DNA of 64,000 nt from the IMG/VR virus record IMGVR_UViG_3300032236_001129, positions 36,207-100,206 of that record, one strand, 5' to 3'. The notes beneath the pieces are model-generated. The model had not been told where the DNA came from. It did no database searches and saw nothing but the letters and a program-made list of their open reading frames with translations. Below, piece by piece: positions 13,780 to 20,503 of the stretch. Position 1 is the stretch's first letter. Each line of letters starts with the position of its first letter. Source of the stretch: a virus. A program made the translations under genes and the position numbers.

Positions 13780-14058
13780 TTAATTTGCAGTGATTGTAAA
13801 GACAATTGCGCTAATCTGGCCATCTCTTGAATCTACCGTAGTAAATCCTGGACGGCAACTTAGGTTCATTCCCCTTGGTGCAACGTAACCACTGGCAATA
13901 GCAATAGCTTTTACCGCCTGGTTAACTGCTGATGCACCCACTGCACGAAGCTGTACTTGGGGCTTTTCATATAGGGCGTGGGCGATAGCTGAGCCCACTG
14001 ATTGTGCATTAGATCCTGCGCCTACACGCAAGAATTTCTCTTCTGTTGAATCAGTCAC
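13780..14058 (-). CDS. spoVS: SpoVS-family protein, 92 aa
   Basis: The product contains FLRVGAGSNAQSVGSAIAHA, then VQLRAVGASAVNQAVKAIAI and ASGYVAPRGMNLSCRPGFTT. This matches the SpoVS core (LRVxxxSxxxxVAxAIA, IGAxAVNQAVKAIAIARGYVAPxGxDLxCxPAF). It covers the whole family at its usual size of about 86-92 residues. SpoVS is an Alba-like small nucleic-acid-binding fold known from sporulation control in Bacillus and Streptomyces, and also found in non-spore-formers. A phage copy could bind DNA or RNA or interfere with host development (inference). No sporulation operon context is present. Confidence 0.9.
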   Translation of the reverse strand: MTDSTEEKFLRVGAGSNAQSVGSAIAHALYEKPQVQLRAVGASAVNQAVKAIAIASGYVAPRGMNLSCRPGFTTVDSRDGQISAIVFTITAN

Positions 14059-14117
14059 GATTTGTAGTCCTTTAGGTTCGATTTTTAGTCGCCCACCTAG
14101 CCCCTACAATACCCTTT

Positions 14118-14137
14118 AAAAGCCCGTCAGTACGGCT
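14118..14137 (-). terminator. Weak hairpin in the 87-bp gap upstream of the resolvase-like gene's end
   Basis: On the minus strand AGCCGT, ACTG, ACGGGCT can pair as a short stem with one bulged G, followed by TTTAAAGG. It may weakly terminate transcription after the nuclease gene at 14146 before spoVS. The rest of 14059-14145 shows nothing recognisable. Confidence 0.3.
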
Positions 14138-14145
14138 ATAAGGCC

Positions 14146-14484
14146 TTAACTCTTAAGCCCCCTACCCAAGAGGTCAACCCATACAGAAGCAGGCATTGTG
14201 GCGTACCACTGGCCTACATCCGTAGTGCCTTTCTTCTTATGAATAACAACGCCTGTCCAAGCGCCATCATTCTTCATCTCTGTCTCTAATTCTTTTAGCC
14301 ACTCTGATAGCTTCATCGTAGCTTGATTTTTAATCTCAATAGTTACACCAGGAATGCCTGATACATCCCCCTTGTCAAGGGTCGCACCGGCTAGACGGCG
14401 ATCTGCATATGGGAACCACTGCTTAAGCCATGCCACCACAGCCCGCTCTGCCCCACTACCTTTTGCTTTAGCTGGGTTACTCAT
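14146..14484 (-). CDS. PD-(D/E)XK nuclease, Holliday-junction-resolvase-like, 112 aa
   Basis: The active-site series is visible: KGSGAERAVVAWLKQWFPYA (N-terminal helix with E), DRRLAGATLDKGDVSGIPGV (catalytic D in KGDV), then TIEIKNQATMKLSEWLKE (E-x-K). The tail GVVIHKKKGTTDVGQWYATM forms the last strand of the core. Size and order fit small Hjc-like or VRR-type phage nucleases acting on branched DNA. A second nuclease of the same fold lies at 16142-16459, and RecA and a Cas4-like exonuclease are close by. Exact substrate is not determinable from the sequence. Confidence 0.8.
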   Translation of the reverse strand: MSNPAKAKGSGAERAVVAWLKQWFPYADRRLAGATLDKGDVSGIPGVTIEIKNQATMKLSEWLKELETEMKNDGAWTGVVIHKKKGTTDVGQWYATMPASVWVDLLGRGLKS

Positions 14485-14960
14485 GTTGTGTACCTCCGTT
14501 GTCGTGATCGTAATCCACCATCAGATGTGCGACGGGTAAGCTCACGAGATACGACTGAGCAGTCTCTCTCAATGTTCTGAGTTCTAGTTTCAATAAGCTT
14601 ACGGAACGCATACTTAGTATCGTAGTCGTAGATCAGTTCCTGGATCTCATCTGATGCTTGGATCTGTGCCTTGATTAAGGTGACAGTATCTCCCTTGGCT
14701 CCAGTCCAGCTTTTAAGTAAAGCCACTGACTCAGCATTTTTTAAAGTGCTTTCAGCTTCACGCTCGTTGACTACTGCGATAGCAAAAGCTCCAGCCAAGT
14801 GATCATTCCACTGCGTGTACTGTACGAATAGATCCATAAGACCTTCATCATCCAGCTCAGTAATGTCACGAGGTAGATTAGGAATGTCGTACTCAGGCCG
14901 AGGAGTTAAAGCAAACCCCAGCTCGTTAAGTGCGGCCACTACTTTGGTAGAAATACTCAT
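14481..14960 (-). CDS. Conserved helical protein of the recombination block, 159 aa
   Basis: The product starts MSISTKVVAALNELGFALTP, then has DIPNLPRDITELDDEGLMDL and FVQYTQWNDHLAGAFAIAVV. A long helical stretch follows (EREAESTLKNAESVALLKSW) and the C-terminus is basic (CSVVSRELTRRTSDGGLRSR). The pattern LPxDxTELDDExLMDLFxxxTxWxxxxA and the ending ERDxxVVSRELTRR are familiar from actinobacteriophage recombination regions, where the protein has no assigned function. It overlaps both neighbours by 4 bp (ATGA), so its product is probably made in step with the Cas4-like nuclease and the resolvase-like protein. Confidence 0.75.
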   Translation of the reverse strand: MSISTKVVAALNELGFALTPRPEYDIPNLPRDITELDDEGLMDLFVQYTQWNDHLAGAFAIAVVNEREAESTLKNAESVALLKSWTGAKGDTVTLIKAQIQASDEIQELIYDYDTKYAFRKLIETRTQNIERDCSVVSRELTRRTSDGGLRSRQRRYTT

Positions 14961-15826
14961 TCGGATTCCTTTCTAAAAGGCGCACAACGTTTGCATCCAT
15001 TTTCTGAATCTTGGTTGCACATAGGAGGACGGTCGTTAGCTACAGCCCAGGCAACGTCCAAAGCCTTGTCAAAGATCTCAGCTGTATATTCTGGGTTGTA
15101 CTTAACCACGAACTCTTTATATTCCTGGTTAGCTTTAAGCTCATAGATAAATACGATCTCTTCTGGTGCTGCCTCAAGCAGACCTTCTTCTACCATTAGG
15201 TGGCAGAGGTGAAGGTAAACCTGTCCTTGTAGCTGGTGAGAACGTAGAGGTGTGCGGATGTTCTTCCACACTACATCGATATCATTGTTGTACTGCGCCA
15301 TCATGGCAGGCATTTCCATACGGATAGTGCCGGTACCAATAGACTTAATCTCAATCAGGCAGTCATCACCTAGACCTTTGATCCAACCGTCAGCATGACC
15401 ACGCATCATATGCTTGTCACTGCGTAGAGGAACTTCGAGATACTCATCTTCAATATCCACATTGTTAGATGCTAGATCCCAACCTTTACCTGTAGGGCCA
15501 TGCCACATACCATAAAGCACACCCATCTCTCTAAACCAGTTCTGCCACTTAGCGTGGATAGTATGGCCTTCTGCAAAGATAGATGCTAGACGAAGCGTAG
15601 GCTTGTCACGAGTCTCTTGATAGTTTCCCTTGATAGCGTGGTACTGAGCAAGTGCACACCACTCAGGCTTAATAATATCTGAAGGATGAATATAACTCTG
15701 GTCTCGGTCATCAAAGGGCTTAGATAGAACATGGCGTTCTAACGCACCCATAAGGCGTGTATCACGCTTGTTCGCATTAAGAAATGCTTTTAAATCTTTA
15801 CTAGGAACCGTCACCGGCTTTCCCAT
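14957..15826 (-). CDS. Cas4/RecB-like Fe-S exonuclease, 289 aa
   Basis: AAGGAGGCAAAA precedes ATG at 15826, so this start is preferred over 15853. The PD-(D/E)XK core is visible as HMMRGHADGWIKG (motif with D) and DCLIEIKSIGTG (E-x-K), followed by SHQLQGQVYLHLC (the conserved Q of RecB-type nucleases). Four cysteines at C57, C270, C278 and C281 match the Fe-S cluster layout of Cas4 and AddB nucleases. These enzymes resect DNA ends. In phages they act with RecA-type recombinases, here encoded 0.7 kb away. Nothing nearby suggests a CRISPR role. Confidence 0.88.
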   Translation of the reverse strand: MGKPVTVPSKDLKAFLNANKRDTRLMGALERHVLSKPFDDRDQSYIHPSDIIKPEWCALAQYHAIKGNYQETRDKPTLRLASIFAEGHTIHAKWQNWFREMGVLYGMWHGPTGKGWDLASNNVDIEDEYLEVPLRSDKHMMRGHADGWIKGLGDDCLIEIKSIGTGTIRMEMPAMMAQYNNDIDVVWKNIRTPLRSHQLQGQVYLHLCHLMVEEGLLEAAPEEIVFIYELKANQEYKEFVVKYNPEYTAEIFDKALDVAWAVANDRPPMCNQDSENGCKRCAPFRKESE

Positions 15827-16142
15827 TTTTGCCTCCTTGTTCAATCCACTCATCTAAAGTTAGCCCCTGCTTCTTAAATTTACGTTCGGCTGCATTACGT
15901 TCTCTGTGGGATAAACCGCCAAAGATTCCATGTAGCTCGTTGTTGTTGATGGCTTCCTTAAGACATTCTTTACGTACAGGACACGGTGGTCTCCCATCCT
16001 TGCCCCAACAGATTGCCTTAGCCTTGTCAGCTATGGGCTTGTATAAAGCTTTGTCTCGGGGTGGGAAGAACATCTCTGTATCTTCTCCCTGACACTTAGC
16101 ATCATATCGCCAAGTCCACGCTGGGTCGTCGTCGTAACGCAC
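15801..16142 (-). CDS. whiB: WhiB-family regulator with atypical cysteine spacing, 113 aa
   Basis: The four cysteines are C17, C45, C54 and C60, in KAICWGKDGRPPCPVRKECL, so the canonical C-x2-C-x5-C is stretched to C-x8-C-x5-C. The beta-turn motif normally G(V/I)WGG reads GIFGG at 72-76, followed by the basic SHRERNAAERKFKKQG. WhiB proteins carry a 4Fe-4S cluster and regulate transcription through the principal sigma factor, and they are restricted to actinobacteria and their phages. The C-terminus overlaps the Cas4-like gene start. The loop insertion and W-to-F change set it apart from the second WhiB at 25904. Confidence 0.9.
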   Translation of the reverse strand: MRYDDDPAWTWRYDAKCQGEDTEMFFPPRDKALYKPIADKAKAICWGKDGRPPCPVRKECLKEAINNNELHGIFGGLSHRERNAAERKFKKQGLTLDEWIEQGGKNGKAGDGS

Positions 16143-16459
16143 TATTCACCTCTTACTGCATTGCGCAGTTCAAAAAAATCCTCCTCTAATAGTACGACGT
16201 AGTTTTCACCATCTAGATGCAGGCCGAGTACCGGTGTTCTGCTATCAAGTATTGCTTCCTTAGTAATCTTCTCAAGCACCTCTGCTTTGATCGTTACTGA
16301 CTTCTTGCCAGTCCACTTGTGCTCGATAAGGAGGTCGTCAGTTCTGACGTCCCCCTTACGAGACCAAAATGCACCAGAGGCAGCATTGCGCTTACCGCCC
16401 GTGACTTTCTCTAAACGCTTTTCATGCTTTAGAGATTGTTTCTGACCCTCACTCTTCAT
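16142..16459 (-). CDS. Second PD-(D/E)XK nuclease, resolvase-like, 105 aa
   Basis: The product starts MKSEGQKQSLKHEKRLEKVT and continues GGKRNAASGAFWSRKGDVRT (D of the active site), DDLLIEHKWTGKKSVTIKAE (E-x-K written as E-H-K) and PVLGLHLDGENYVVLLEEDF. The GxRxxxSGAFWxxKGDV and IExKxTxKKSxxIKxxxLEKI signature is the small actinobacteriophage resolvase or endonuclease type. It overlaps RecA by 11 bp and abuts the WhiB gene. It is distinct in sequence from the nuclease at 14146, so the phage has two small nucleases of one fold. Confidence 0.8.
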   Translation of the reverse strand: MKSEGQKQSLKHEKRLEKVTGGKRNAASGAFWSRKGDVRTDDLLIEHKWTGKKSVTIKAEVLEKITKEAILDSRTPVLGLHLDGENYVVLLEEDFFELRNAVRGE

Positions 16460-17510
16460 CAGGACTTAGCATCAATACTGGGGTTGACTTCAAGGTATCC
16501 ATCACAGCTGCTGTGAGTTCTTCCCGCAAGTCAATCTCTTCTCGAAGCGAATCAATGAGAGCTTGAGCTCCTTGCCACTTACGATCATTATAGTACATCC
16601 AGCCACCACGTCGATCCACGATGCCATTGAGTAGAGATAGAGCTACGATTTCCTTACCGGAGTCATAGCTACCTGCATCAATAGGACCACCGTCTGCGAA
16701 GTAGAAGTCTAGATAAGCAGTCTGTTGTGGAGGATAAGTCTTGTTCTTAATAGTACGGACACGGATGGTTTGCCCCACACGGCGCTTCTCCTGTCCGGTG
16801 CCTACCTCAAGCCATTCATCACGCTTTACTTCGCAACGAACGCTGTAGGCATAGTCTTTACCAAGACCTCCCGGTGTTGTACGAGGATCGCCATGCATGA
16901 CGCCGATCTTCATACGGTATTGATTAATCATCATGCCCAGTACGGGGCGTTCTGACTCAATCAAATCTCTTTTAGTTGCTGACATCACCTTACGGAAAAA
17001 CTTATTGGTGATTAAAGCTCCTCGTCCGACGGTGAATTCATCCATTGCTTTCTCATCCTCCGCAGAAGGAACGAGGGCAGGAAGAGAATCAATAACAACC
17101 ATATCCACCGCTTTGCTTTCCATGAATTTAATAACGGCATCGAAGGCATCCTCCATACTATTGGTTTCAACAAGTAGAACACGACCTGTGTCTACTCCGC
17201 AGAGCTCTGCGTATTTTGCATCGAAGTCTTCAGCAGCAATCCATACTGCTGTGAACTCTGGATTGACTTGCTGGTTAGCAGCGATGGTACGAAGAGCGAG
17301 CGCTGTCTTACCATGTGATGCCTCACCTACTAGTTCTACCCAGCGGTTCATAGGCCAACCTCCACCTAGAACAACATCTAAGGTAAGAGAACCGGTTGTG
17401 ATTCTGCTAGGCATGTTGACGTCGCTAGCTGCAACGACAGTGTTAGATCCCAGCTTCTTGTTAAGGAGAGCTGCTACCTTGAGTGCCTCTGAATTAATTG
17501 TCATTGTCAT
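16449..17510 (-). CDS. recA: RecA-like recombinase, 353 aa
   Basis: Residues 36-55 show RITTGSLTLDVVLGGGWPMN, followed by the Walker A GEASHGKT at about 62-69. Walker B is MVVIDSLPALVPSAEDEK, and the L1/L2 area includes INQYRMKIGVMHGDPRTTPG. Length equals bacterial RecA, but the sequence is the divergent phage type and the usual acidic tail is reduced to SPDEE. It polymerises on ssDNA and drives strand exchange. The start at 17510 overlaps the stop of the zinc-ribbon gene (TAATG). It stands with two nucleases, the Cas4-like enzyme and PolA in one unit. Confidence 0.92.
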   Translation of the reverse strand: MTMTINSEALKVAALLNKKLGSNTVVAASDVNMPSRITTGSLTLDVVLGGGWPMNRWVELVGEASHGKTALALRTIAANQQVNPEFTAVWIAAEDFDAKYAELCGVDTGRVLLVETNSMEDAFDAVIKFMESKAVDMVVIDSLPALVPSAEDEKAMDEFTVGRGALITNKFFRKVMSATKRDLIESERPVLGMMINQYRMKIGVMHGDPRTTPGGLGKDYAYSVRCEVKRDEWLEVGTGQEKRRVGQTIRVRTIKNKTYPPQQTAYLDFYFADGGPIDAGSYDSGKEIVALSLLNGIVDRRGGWMYYNDRKWQGAQALIDSLREEIDLREELTAAVMDTLKSTPVLMLSPDEE

Positions 17511-17908
17511 TAACCGATCCTATCTACGATTACATTTGGATTGAAGCCGCCACCTTGGCCTACTTGCTTTGCTTTCTGCGTAGGTGTGCCGGAAGATCCA
17601 GCAGGCATTCCTGCTCCAGATCCTTGCTGCATTACCGGATAGCCACAGTCATAGCAACGCATACGTTGCGTACCTACTGGGGCAAAATAATTTCCAGAGT
17701 TACACTCGGGGCAACGATCTGCCTTCTTTGCACTCTGAGCTTTGGTAGTTAACTGATCGGTATTTGGATCATAGTTAACCTGAAGATTGGGCTGTTGTGG
17801 CTGTGGTGTATACGGAACCTGAGCGTTAGGAGTGCTTTGCACACCAGGTTGACGTGGGTTCTGATTACCGAGCTTGTTAGCCCACCAGTTTTGATTACTC
17901 ATATTCAT
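17510..17908 (-). CDS. Zinc-ribbon protein with disordered flanks, 132 aa
   Basis: Residues 1-60 are Asn/Gln/Pro-rich (PGVQSTPNAQVPYTPQPQQP) and disordered. A zinc ribbon follows: DRCPECNSGNYFAPVGTQRM then RCYDCGYPVMQQ, two C-x2-C pairs 16 residues apart. The tail is Gly/Ser-rich and ends GGFNPNVIVDRIG. Similar ribbon proteins with Gln/Pro arms sit beside recA or polymerase in actinobacteriophages, with unknown function. A single-stranded nucleic-acid or polymerase-binding role is plausible only by analogy. Confidence 0.7.
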   Translation of the reverse strand: MNMSNQNWWANKLGNQNPRQPGVQSTPNAQVPYTPQPQQPNLQVNYDPNTDQLTTKAQSAKKADRCPECNSGNYFAPVGTQRMRCYDCGYPVMQQGSGAGMPAGSSGTPTQKAKQVGQGGGFNPNVIVDRIG

Positions 17909-18323
17909 GTCCTGCCTTTGATTCTAGTAGTCCTAAATCAAATAGAGTTGAGATGCACGAGATGGAGGAAGACAGAGCAACGATCTTAAATAGAGCTGTC
18001 ATCTTGTCAAGAGACTCGTCATTGATATCTAAAGCTTCTACATCGTTATCATCTAGGACGTAGGCTGCTATAGATATGCGAGCTGCCATATCTGAGTGCG
18101 AATCAATAAACGGCAATAAGCTAGCAAAGCGTTCTAAGCGCTTTTGACTAGCTTGCTCTTCCATGTCTGATACCTCATCTGAAATTGGAGGCAAGCCCAA
18201 GGCATTAGCTATGCCTTCGGCTGGCTCCAACATCGTGTCATAGATAGCCTGTCGTATTAAGATAGGCAAGGGTATGTGCTTTACCCTGGTTCTCTGAGGT
18301 TTCTTCTTACGTTTAAAAATCAT
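17895..18323 (-). CDS. Unknown 142-aa helical protein
   Basis: I start at ATG 18323, which overlaps the stop of the micro-gene upstream (CCATGA), instead of a TTG at 18386 that would read through that gene. The product starts MIFKRKKKPQRTRVKHIPLP, then has QAIYDTMLEPAEGIANALGL and helices RFASLLPFIDSHSDMAARIS and LDKMTALFKIVALSSSISCI. The N-terminus is strongly basic and the remainder all-helical and acidic. No family is recognised. Confidence 0.65.
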   Translation of the reverse strand: MIFKRKKKPQRTRVKHIPLPILIRQAIYDTMLEPAEGIANALGLPPISDEVSDMEEQASQKRLERFASLLPFIDSHSDMAARISIAAYVLDDNDVEALDINDESLDKMTALFKIVALSSSISCISTLFDLGLLESKAGHEYE

Positions 18324-18451
18324 GGGCGAGATTCCCAACGCTTCTCGCAACGTGTGCAAAGGATAGTGAAATCCTGCTGCGTCCAAGAAATGCTATACAT
18401 CTTGTGCCCAAATACTCTACAAATAAACTGACTCACTTTGCTTCTACCCAT
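18320..18451 (-). CDS. 43-aa zinc-binding micro-protein behind the polymerase
   Basis: ATG at 18451 lies inside the end of the polymerase gene (ATGGGTAG) and TGA at 18320-18322 overlaps the next ATG (ATGA), a double coupling that argues for a real gene. The product starts MGRSKVSQFICRVFGHKMYS, then has ISWTQQDFTILCTRCEKRWE and ends SRP. C-R-x-F-G-H-K and C-T-R-C form a Cys/His set typical of the small CxxxxGHK...CxRC proteins seen in phages. A nucleic-acid-related role is likely but unproven. Confidence 0.65.
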   Translation of the reverse strand: MGRSKVSQFICRVFGHKMYSISWTQQDFTILCTRCEKRWESRP

Positions 18452-20426
18452 CTTTTGCTTCTCCCCATCTATTGACAATTTTAACATCTGCTAGAAGTGG
18501 GATATCTAGGGCTTTGATGCCTTCCATAGCTTCACGAATAGCGGCTGCTGTTTCTTCTATAATCTCTATAGGCGCAACTGTAACTAGTTCATCATGAATA
18601 GTTAGGATCATAGCAGCACCGTCAGGAAGCAGGTTGTATGCCCGCACCATTGCTAGCTTAATAAGATCCGCAGCAGAGCCTTGAATAACTGTGTTGAACG
18701 CCTGACGTTCTGCACCAGCACGACGACCCATCTCAGGAGACAGAAGGTCTGGTAGATAACGACGACGGTTTAGATATGTAAGAGCATAAGGAACCGGACC
18801 ACGCCTACGAGTTTCAGCAATGACCTTCTTCTTATACTTAGCAATAGACGGAAACTTACGTCCAAAGCTGTCTAGCAGATCACGTGCTTCTCTAGAGGAA
18901 ACTCCAATAGAAGTAGCAATCTTTTCAGGACCAACCCCGTACATCATTGCAAGTACGAGAGTTTTAGCAGCACTGCGATCTACTCCCACCGTGTTACCGA
19001 TGGTGGTATAGATATCGACTCCATCAATATAGTTCTGACAAAGAACTCTATCTCCAGAGAATGATGAAAGAATGCGTGGCTCGATCTGTGAGTAGTCAGC
19101 TACAACAAGTTGGTAGCCCTCAGGAGCTACGAACAAGTTACGGATAGCCTTACCGTTCACAGTACGAGGGTTAGGTACATTCTGCAAATTTGGATTCCGA
19201 CTTGAAAAGCGCCCCGTGTCTGCACCGTACTGAATGAAGTCAGTATGGATGCGGCCTTTAAGGAGGAGAGATTTTTTAGCCACTGTTTTTGCTTTTCCAC
19301 CTGTGGTGCGAGTGATGTCACCGCCTAGGTATGGAATCACATAAGTTGTAAGCAACTTATTCAAGTCGGAATAATTGAGTAGGGCATCAACTAAAGCATC
19401 CTTGCCCTGGAATGCTTTGAGCGCAGGCTCAGACACCGAGTAGTCTGAGATGACGGGAGCCAACCCCGCTTCGCTATTGCTGATGCCCTTAGGCGTAAGA
19501 AGGCGAGGTCGAAGCCCACGACCGCCATCTTGTTTGGATGAAAAAAGTAACTTCTGCTTTTCAGGAACACTGTTAATGTTAAAAGCTTTACCAGCTAGGC
19601 GATAGATATCAGCTTTAGTAGTCTCTAGCTGTAGCTCAAGGTTGTTCTTAAGAACCTTTAGAGCCTCGACGTCAATGTCTGCACCGTGTAATTCCATGCT
19701 AGAGATAACACGTAGCACATCCATCTCAAGATTAAATACACCACGCACACTATCACGATCTAGACGGGGTTCAAACTTCTTCCAAAGCTTCCAGGTCCAC
19801 TCAGCATCTAGTGCAGCGTAGGTAGCAACATCGTCAAAGGTGTGGATTTCAATTTGAGCACCAACACCTTTGACCATGTTGTAATTGAACTCTCGTTTTA
19901 AGCAATCATCTAGCCCCAGAGCACGGCTATTCCGGGTGTCAAGAATAAAAGCTGCGTTGAGAGTACAGGCATATGGTTGAGCAGGAAGCCCACCGATGTA
20001 TTTAGAAACACTTTGTAAATCGAACTTAAGGTTGTGACCAATTTTTAGATTGTCACTAAAGAATAAAGGCTTTAGAGCTTTGAATACTTCACCAGCTGTG
20101 AGTTGCTCAGGGGCTTCACTAAAAATCTTTGTGGCTTTACGCTCATCTTTACTGTAATCGATAGGGCGAATAGGCAAGCCCTTGATAAGACGATCTTGGG
20201 CAGAAGGTAGCAAAGGATAATCAGTACGTACGTAGTCACCATTAGGGTGACCCATAGGGATAACATCAACACGGCCGTCAGTTGCGAGCGCAATCCAAAC
20301 GACTTGGTTCTGTCGTGGGTCTCCACGAGTATCGCCCATAGTTTCTACGTCAAAGACAAAAGCGTCTTTGTTTAAGTAGTACTCTACGAGTTCAGATAAC
20401 TGATCCTCGGTTGTAATAATATTCAT
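18444..20426 (-). CDS. polA: DNA polymerase I-type replicative polymerase, 660 aa
   Basis: An N-terminal 3'-5' exonuclease domain begins with FVFDVETMGDTRG (D26 and E28), continues LKIGHNLKFDLQSV and ends with VATYAALDAEWTWKLW. The polymerase domain has motif A VVADYSQIEPRILS near residue 440, motif B with MMYGVGPEKIATSIG near 494 and motif C LTIHDELVTVAP near 612. No 5' nuclease domain is present, as in phage T7-like PolA enzymes. Motif A has the usual E in DYSQIE. Translation may be regulated by the structure at 20431-20489. It replicates phage DNA together with primase, DnaB-like helicase and ssDNA-binding candidate. Confidence 0.95.
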   Translation of the reverse strand: MNIITTEDQLSELVEYYLNKDAFVFDVETMGDTRGDPRQNQVVWIALATDGRVDVIPMGHPNGDYVRTDYPLLPSAQDRLIKGLPIRPIDYSKDERKATKIFSEAPEQLTAGEVFKALKPLFFSDNLKIGHNLKFDLQSVSKYIGGLPAQPYACTLNAAFILDTRNSRALGLDDCLKREFNYNMVKGVGAQIEIHTFDDVATYAALDAEWTWKLWKKFEPRLDRDSVRGVFNLEMDVLRVISSMELHGADIDVEALKVLKNNLELQLETTKADIYRLAGKAFNINSVPEKQKLLFSSKQDGGRGLRPRLLTPKGISNSEAGLAPVISDYSVSEPALKAFQGKDALVDALLNYSDLNKLLTTYVIPYLGGDITRTTGGKAKTVAKKSLLLKGRIHTDFIQYGADTGRFSSRNPNLQNVPNPRTVNGKAIRNLFVAPEGYQLVVADYSQIEPRILSSFSGDRVLCQNYIDGVDIYTTIGNTVGVDRSAAKTLVLAMMYGVGPEKIATSIGVSSREARDLLDSFGRKFPSIAKYKKKVIAETRRRGPVPYALTYLNRRRYLPDLLSPEMGRRAGAERQAFNTVIQGSAADLIKLAMVRAYNLLPDGAAMILTIHDELVTVAPIEIIEETAAAIREAMEGIKALDIPLLADVKIVNRWGEAKDG

Positions 20427-20430
20427 TGCT

Positions 20431-20489
20431 CTCCTGTGAGTAGGTTAGGGAGCCGGTAGAAAGGAGGTTCAAAAACCCGGCTCCCCAAC
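20431..20489 (-). promoter_or_regulatory. 13-bp hairpin with 16S-3'-end-like loop upstream of the polymerase start
   Basis: On the minus strand 20489-20477 pairs with 20456-20444 as a 13-bp stem containing one G-U pair (A-C mismatch on the other strand). The 20-nt loop (20476-20457) contains ACCTCCTTTCTA, the same letters as the 3' end of bacterial 16S rRNA. The polymerase ribosome site AGGAG (20435-20431) begins 8 nt after the stem and could pair with CTCCT of the loop, forming an H-type pseudoknot that hides it. No T-tract follows, so it is not an ordinary terminator. Confidence 0.55.
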
Positions 20490-20503
20490 ATTAGTGGGAT
20501 AGA

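Noticed and set aside
14957-15826. Cas4-like nuclease taken as part of a CRISPR system
   Set aside because: No cas1, cas2 or repeat array is present; phage Cas4-like enzymes usually serve recombination, and recA is adjacent.
16933-17544. Plus-strand 203-codon frame over recA
   Set aside because: Antisense of the RecA core, Ser/Thr/Arg-rich with no motif; recA itself is certain.
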